A stretch of DNA of 64,000 nucleotides, taken from assembly GCA_946558465.1 (NCBI GenBank), contig CAMNTM010000015.1, positions 1-64,000 on the forward strand. Reading direction: 5' to 3'. The position numbers and the translations under genes are program-made. This DNA is from an uncultured Lachnospiraceae bacterium (GTDB taxonomy: Bacteria > Bacillota > Clostridia > Lachnospirales > Lachnospiraceae). Shown in pieces: positions 62,194 through 64,000 of the stretch (positions within the stretch are counted from its first letter, which is position 1; the number at the start of each line of letters is the position of its first letter). The notes beneath the pieces were generated by a model. The model was not told the DNA's origin and searched no databases. It saw only the letters and a program-made list of their open reading frames with translations.

Positions 62194-63600
62194 CTAAAAT
62201 CTAAAATATAAGAATGGATTATAGGACTCTGTCACAAGATACGCTGTACACAGCAGAAACAGTCCTCCATAGATAAGGCAATTCACCGCCACCCTTACCC
62301 GTTTTTTTCCATATATGATCCGCTCATATATGTTATGTACCGCCGGAGTAGAGCCTAAAATCAAAATGACCCACATCACGCCATTCGTCAGAAGTATATA
62401 CACACTTCTGTCATCTACTCCTCCATGCGCCCCTGCTCCCATCATCAACTTCAGATAATCTACTGCAGACCCAAAGGTAGGACTGAAGAAAAACACCCAG
62501 CCCACCATAATTATAAGCAGACTGTAAAGATGTCTTATCACTGCCGGAAGCTTGGAAAGCACAGAAGACAGCGCATATTTTTCCAGGAGCAGTATCAGCC
62601 CATAATACATGCCCCATATTACAAAATTCCATGCTGCACCGTGCCATAGTCCGGTCAGCATCCAGACAATCAAAATATTTCTCACATGCTTTCCGGCAGC
62701 AACCCGGTTCCCTCCAAGCGGAATATACACGTAATCCCGAAACCATGTGCTTAAGGAAATATGCCATCTTCTCCAGAATTCCGTAATACTTTTTGCAGTA
62801 TACGGATAATAAAAATTCCTGCGGAACTCAAAACCGAACATCTTGCCAAGCCCTACCGCCATATCTGAATATCCGCTGAAATCATAATATATCTGAAACA
62901 TATATGCCGCACAGCCGAGCCATGCACTCAGCACCGATACTTGTCCCGGTTCAAGCGACACAATCCCGTCAAACACTGCCCCGATGGTATTGGCAAGCAG
63001 TACCTTTTTAGATAATCCCCTGATAAAAAACAGAACACCTTCTCCAAATTTTCCCCAGGATTCTCTGCGCGCGTCAAGCTGCCTTTGAATATCCGTATAC
63101 TGAACAATCGGCCCTGCAATAAGCTGAGGAAACATTGTGACATAAAGCGCAAAATGAACAAGATTTTTCTGTACCTTAACCTCCCCGCGGTATACATCAA
63201 TAATATACGAAAGCGTCTGAAACGTATAAAAGGAGATTCCAATCGGAAGCGGCAGCTCCCGGTACGGAATCTCTATCCGAAGTGCCGTACTGATACTTTC
63301 CAAAAGAAATCCCTCGTACTTAAAAAATCCAAGAATACATAGATTTACAACAATACAATAGATAAGACTTCGTCTCGCCTTTTCAGGGTTTTCTTTATTT
63401 CCTGCTATATCCAGTCCACAAACATAATTGAATAAAATAGAAATGACCATAAGAAAAATGTACACTGGTTCACCCCATGCGTAAAATACAAGACTTCCTG
63501 CAAGAAGTACAAGATTCTTAAGCCGCCTGGGGACAATATAATACAGGAGCAAAATAACCGGTAAAAATGTAAATAAAAATACAATACTGCTAAATAGCAT
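62194..63600 (-). CDS. MBOAT-family O-acyltransferase
   Basis: 468-residue polytopic membrane protein (AlgI/DltB/PatA type) moving acyl groups across the membrane. The conserved histidine is in LTGLWHGAAWNFVIWG, with WHISLSTWFRDYVYIPLGG and the start PRRLKNLVLLAGSLVFYAWGEP (in pieces). The family length is normal. An 80-base gap separates it from the DHHW gene, which follows. Acylation of a cell-wall polymer or exopolysaccharide is the probable role; donor and acceptor are unknown. Confidence 0.95.
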   Translation of the reverse strand: MLFSSIVFLFTFLPVILLLYYIVPRRLKNLVLLAGSLVFYAWGEPVYIFLMVISILFNYVCGLDIAGNKENPEKARRSLIYCIVVNLCILGFFKYEGFLLESISTALRIEIPYRELPLPIGISFYTFQTLSYIIDVYRGEVKVQKNLVHFALYVTMFPQLIAGPIVQYTDIQRQLDARRESWGKFGEGVLFFIRGLSKKVLLANTIGAVFDGIVSLEPGQVSVLSAWLGCAAYMFQIYYDFSGYSDMAVGLGKMFGFEFRRNFYYPYTAKSITEFWRRWHISLSTWFRDYVYIPLGGNRVAAGKHVRNILIVWMLTGLWHGAAWNFVIWGMYYGLILLLEKYALSSVLSKLPAVIRHLYSLLIIMVGWVFFFSPTFGSAVDYLKLMMGAGAHGGVDDRSVYILLTNGVMWVILILGSTPAVHNIYERIIYGKKRVRVAVNCLIYGGLFLLCTAYLVTESYNPFLYFRF

Positions 63601-63615
63601 TTCTTTTGTTTCCTT

Positions 63616-64000
63616 CTATAAGCTTTTTCTAAATGCGGAATATGCTTTGTCCGCATCCTCCCCGACAACCAAAAATATATATCTCCCCCGGCCTTCCAGT
63701 ATAGCTGAATTAAGCAGCTTGCTCTGATTCACTCCATACCCTTCAAAATTATCCTTTTGAGTACTCAGACGTTCCTTTGCCGCTGCCTCTGCCTGCTCCG
63801 CCTGCCCTTCACTTCTGAGTCTTATGATTAAAAGCTCATTGACGCTCATAACATTATCGGGAAGATACAATACTACTTCCTCAAAATCATTGGCATTCAA
63901 CCCATAATATTTTTTTAAATCCTGTGTGCCTGCTGCCTTCATTCCCTTCATTTCTACTGCTCCAAGCACCTGCTCCTTCACCGTATTCATAGGAGCATCT
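63616..64000 (-). CDS. DUF4358 family protein, 5' end beyond the window
   Basis: At least 128 residues, open to the window edge. Codons before the first ATG in view (DAP-M) continue the family pattern, so the true N-terminus, expected to be a lipoprotein or signal sequence, lies outside. The body includes YYGLNANDFEEVVLYLPDN, VNELLIIRL and the C-terminal VVGEDADKAYSAFRKSL. DUF4358 proteins often sit beside MBOAT and DHHW genes in this family of bacteria, and this one ends 16 bases before the MBOAT start. Probable cofactor of surface acylation. Confidence 0.85.
   Translation of the reverse strand, partial: DAPMNTVKEQVLGAVEMKGMKAAGTQDLKKYYGLNANDFEEVVLYLPDNVMSVNELLIIRLRSEGQAEQAEAAAKERLSTQKDNFEGYGVNQSKLLNSAILEGRGRYIFLVVGEDADKAYSAFRKSL

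Noticed and set aside
1-64000. CRISPR arrays, tRNA or rRNA genes, and classical riboswitches
   Set aside because: No spaced identical repeats, no cloverleaf with a CCA-type end, no rRNA-like sequence and no recognisable riboswitch core were seen on either strand.

Overview
The window looks like a chromosomal segment of an anaerobic, spore-former-related Firmicute, most likely a gut Lachnospiraceae (class Clostridia). This is inferred from gene content: oxygen-independent enzymes (class III ribonucleotide reductase, hydroxyproline dehydratase glycyl radical enzyme, HemW-type radical SAM protein), a general ECF transport module, Csp-like subtilase, GerMN lipoprotein, and strong AGGAGG-type ribosome binding sites. 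No rRNA, tRNA, CRISPR array or intact transposase gene was found. A species cannot be named from sequence reading alone.

Layout. 0.1-5.1 kb (minus): ecfA1-ecfA2-ecfT, two EamA exporters and a cyclophilin; the first 120 bases are homopolymer runs that look like an assembly edge. 5.4-7.1 kb (plus): proC and a FadR-type GntR regulator behind a promoter carrying TTGTATACAA-type operators. 7.2-12.3 kb: an acetyltransferase, then an accessory patch (MerR regulator plus ABC exporter under a 19-bp-spacer promoter, followed by a decayed tyrosine integrase), a YdeI-like protein and a DUF3784 protein. 12.4-20.1 kb (minus): nrdG-nrdD with paired NrdR boxes, TetR regulator, acylphosphatase, and hypE-hypD for trans-4-hydroxyproline dehydration. 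20.3-24 kb: DUF1848 protein, bioY with a BirA operator, DUF1284 protein and an unrecognised 498-residue protein. 24-30.3 kb (minus): a degenerate REC-GGDEF protein, hemW, lepA, holA, and an FMN-dependent hydroxyacid oxidase.

30.5-32.2 kb (plus): two PadR regulators and a permease-prefix membrane protein. 32.4-39.6 kb (minus): small EamA protein, comEC, GerMN lipoprotein, an OmpR/WalK-like two-component pair, a ComEA-like lipoprotein, and a YdcZ transporter. 39.7-44.6 kb (minus): argC-GNAT-argJ-argB-argD behind an ArgR-type promoter; argG lies separately at 49.6 kb with its own ARG boxes. 44.8-46.4 kb: a third PadR gene coupled to a permease-prefix/SEDS fusion. 47.3-49.3 kb: an SOS (LexA-box) Y-family polymerase operon. 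50.9-64 kb: a MEMO-AMMECR1 fusion, DUF2971 protein, zinc-ribbon/LspA-like cluster, subtilase, a ClpX variant, ligA, an RsuA-family pseudouridine synthase, and a DHHW-MBOAT-DUF4358 surface acylation cluster running off the end.

How parts work together. HypD makes pyrroline-5-carboxylate, which ProC reduces to proline. BioY has no dedicated ATPases beside it and could use the EcfA1A2T module at the window start. The arginine genes share ArgR-type sites. Three PadR genes share a promoter layout, and two of them sit directly upstream of permease-prefix proteins. A family of perfect palindromes (core GGGACGGGGTA) is scattered through the intergenic spaces, in six full copies, and even supplies stop codons of neighbouring genes.
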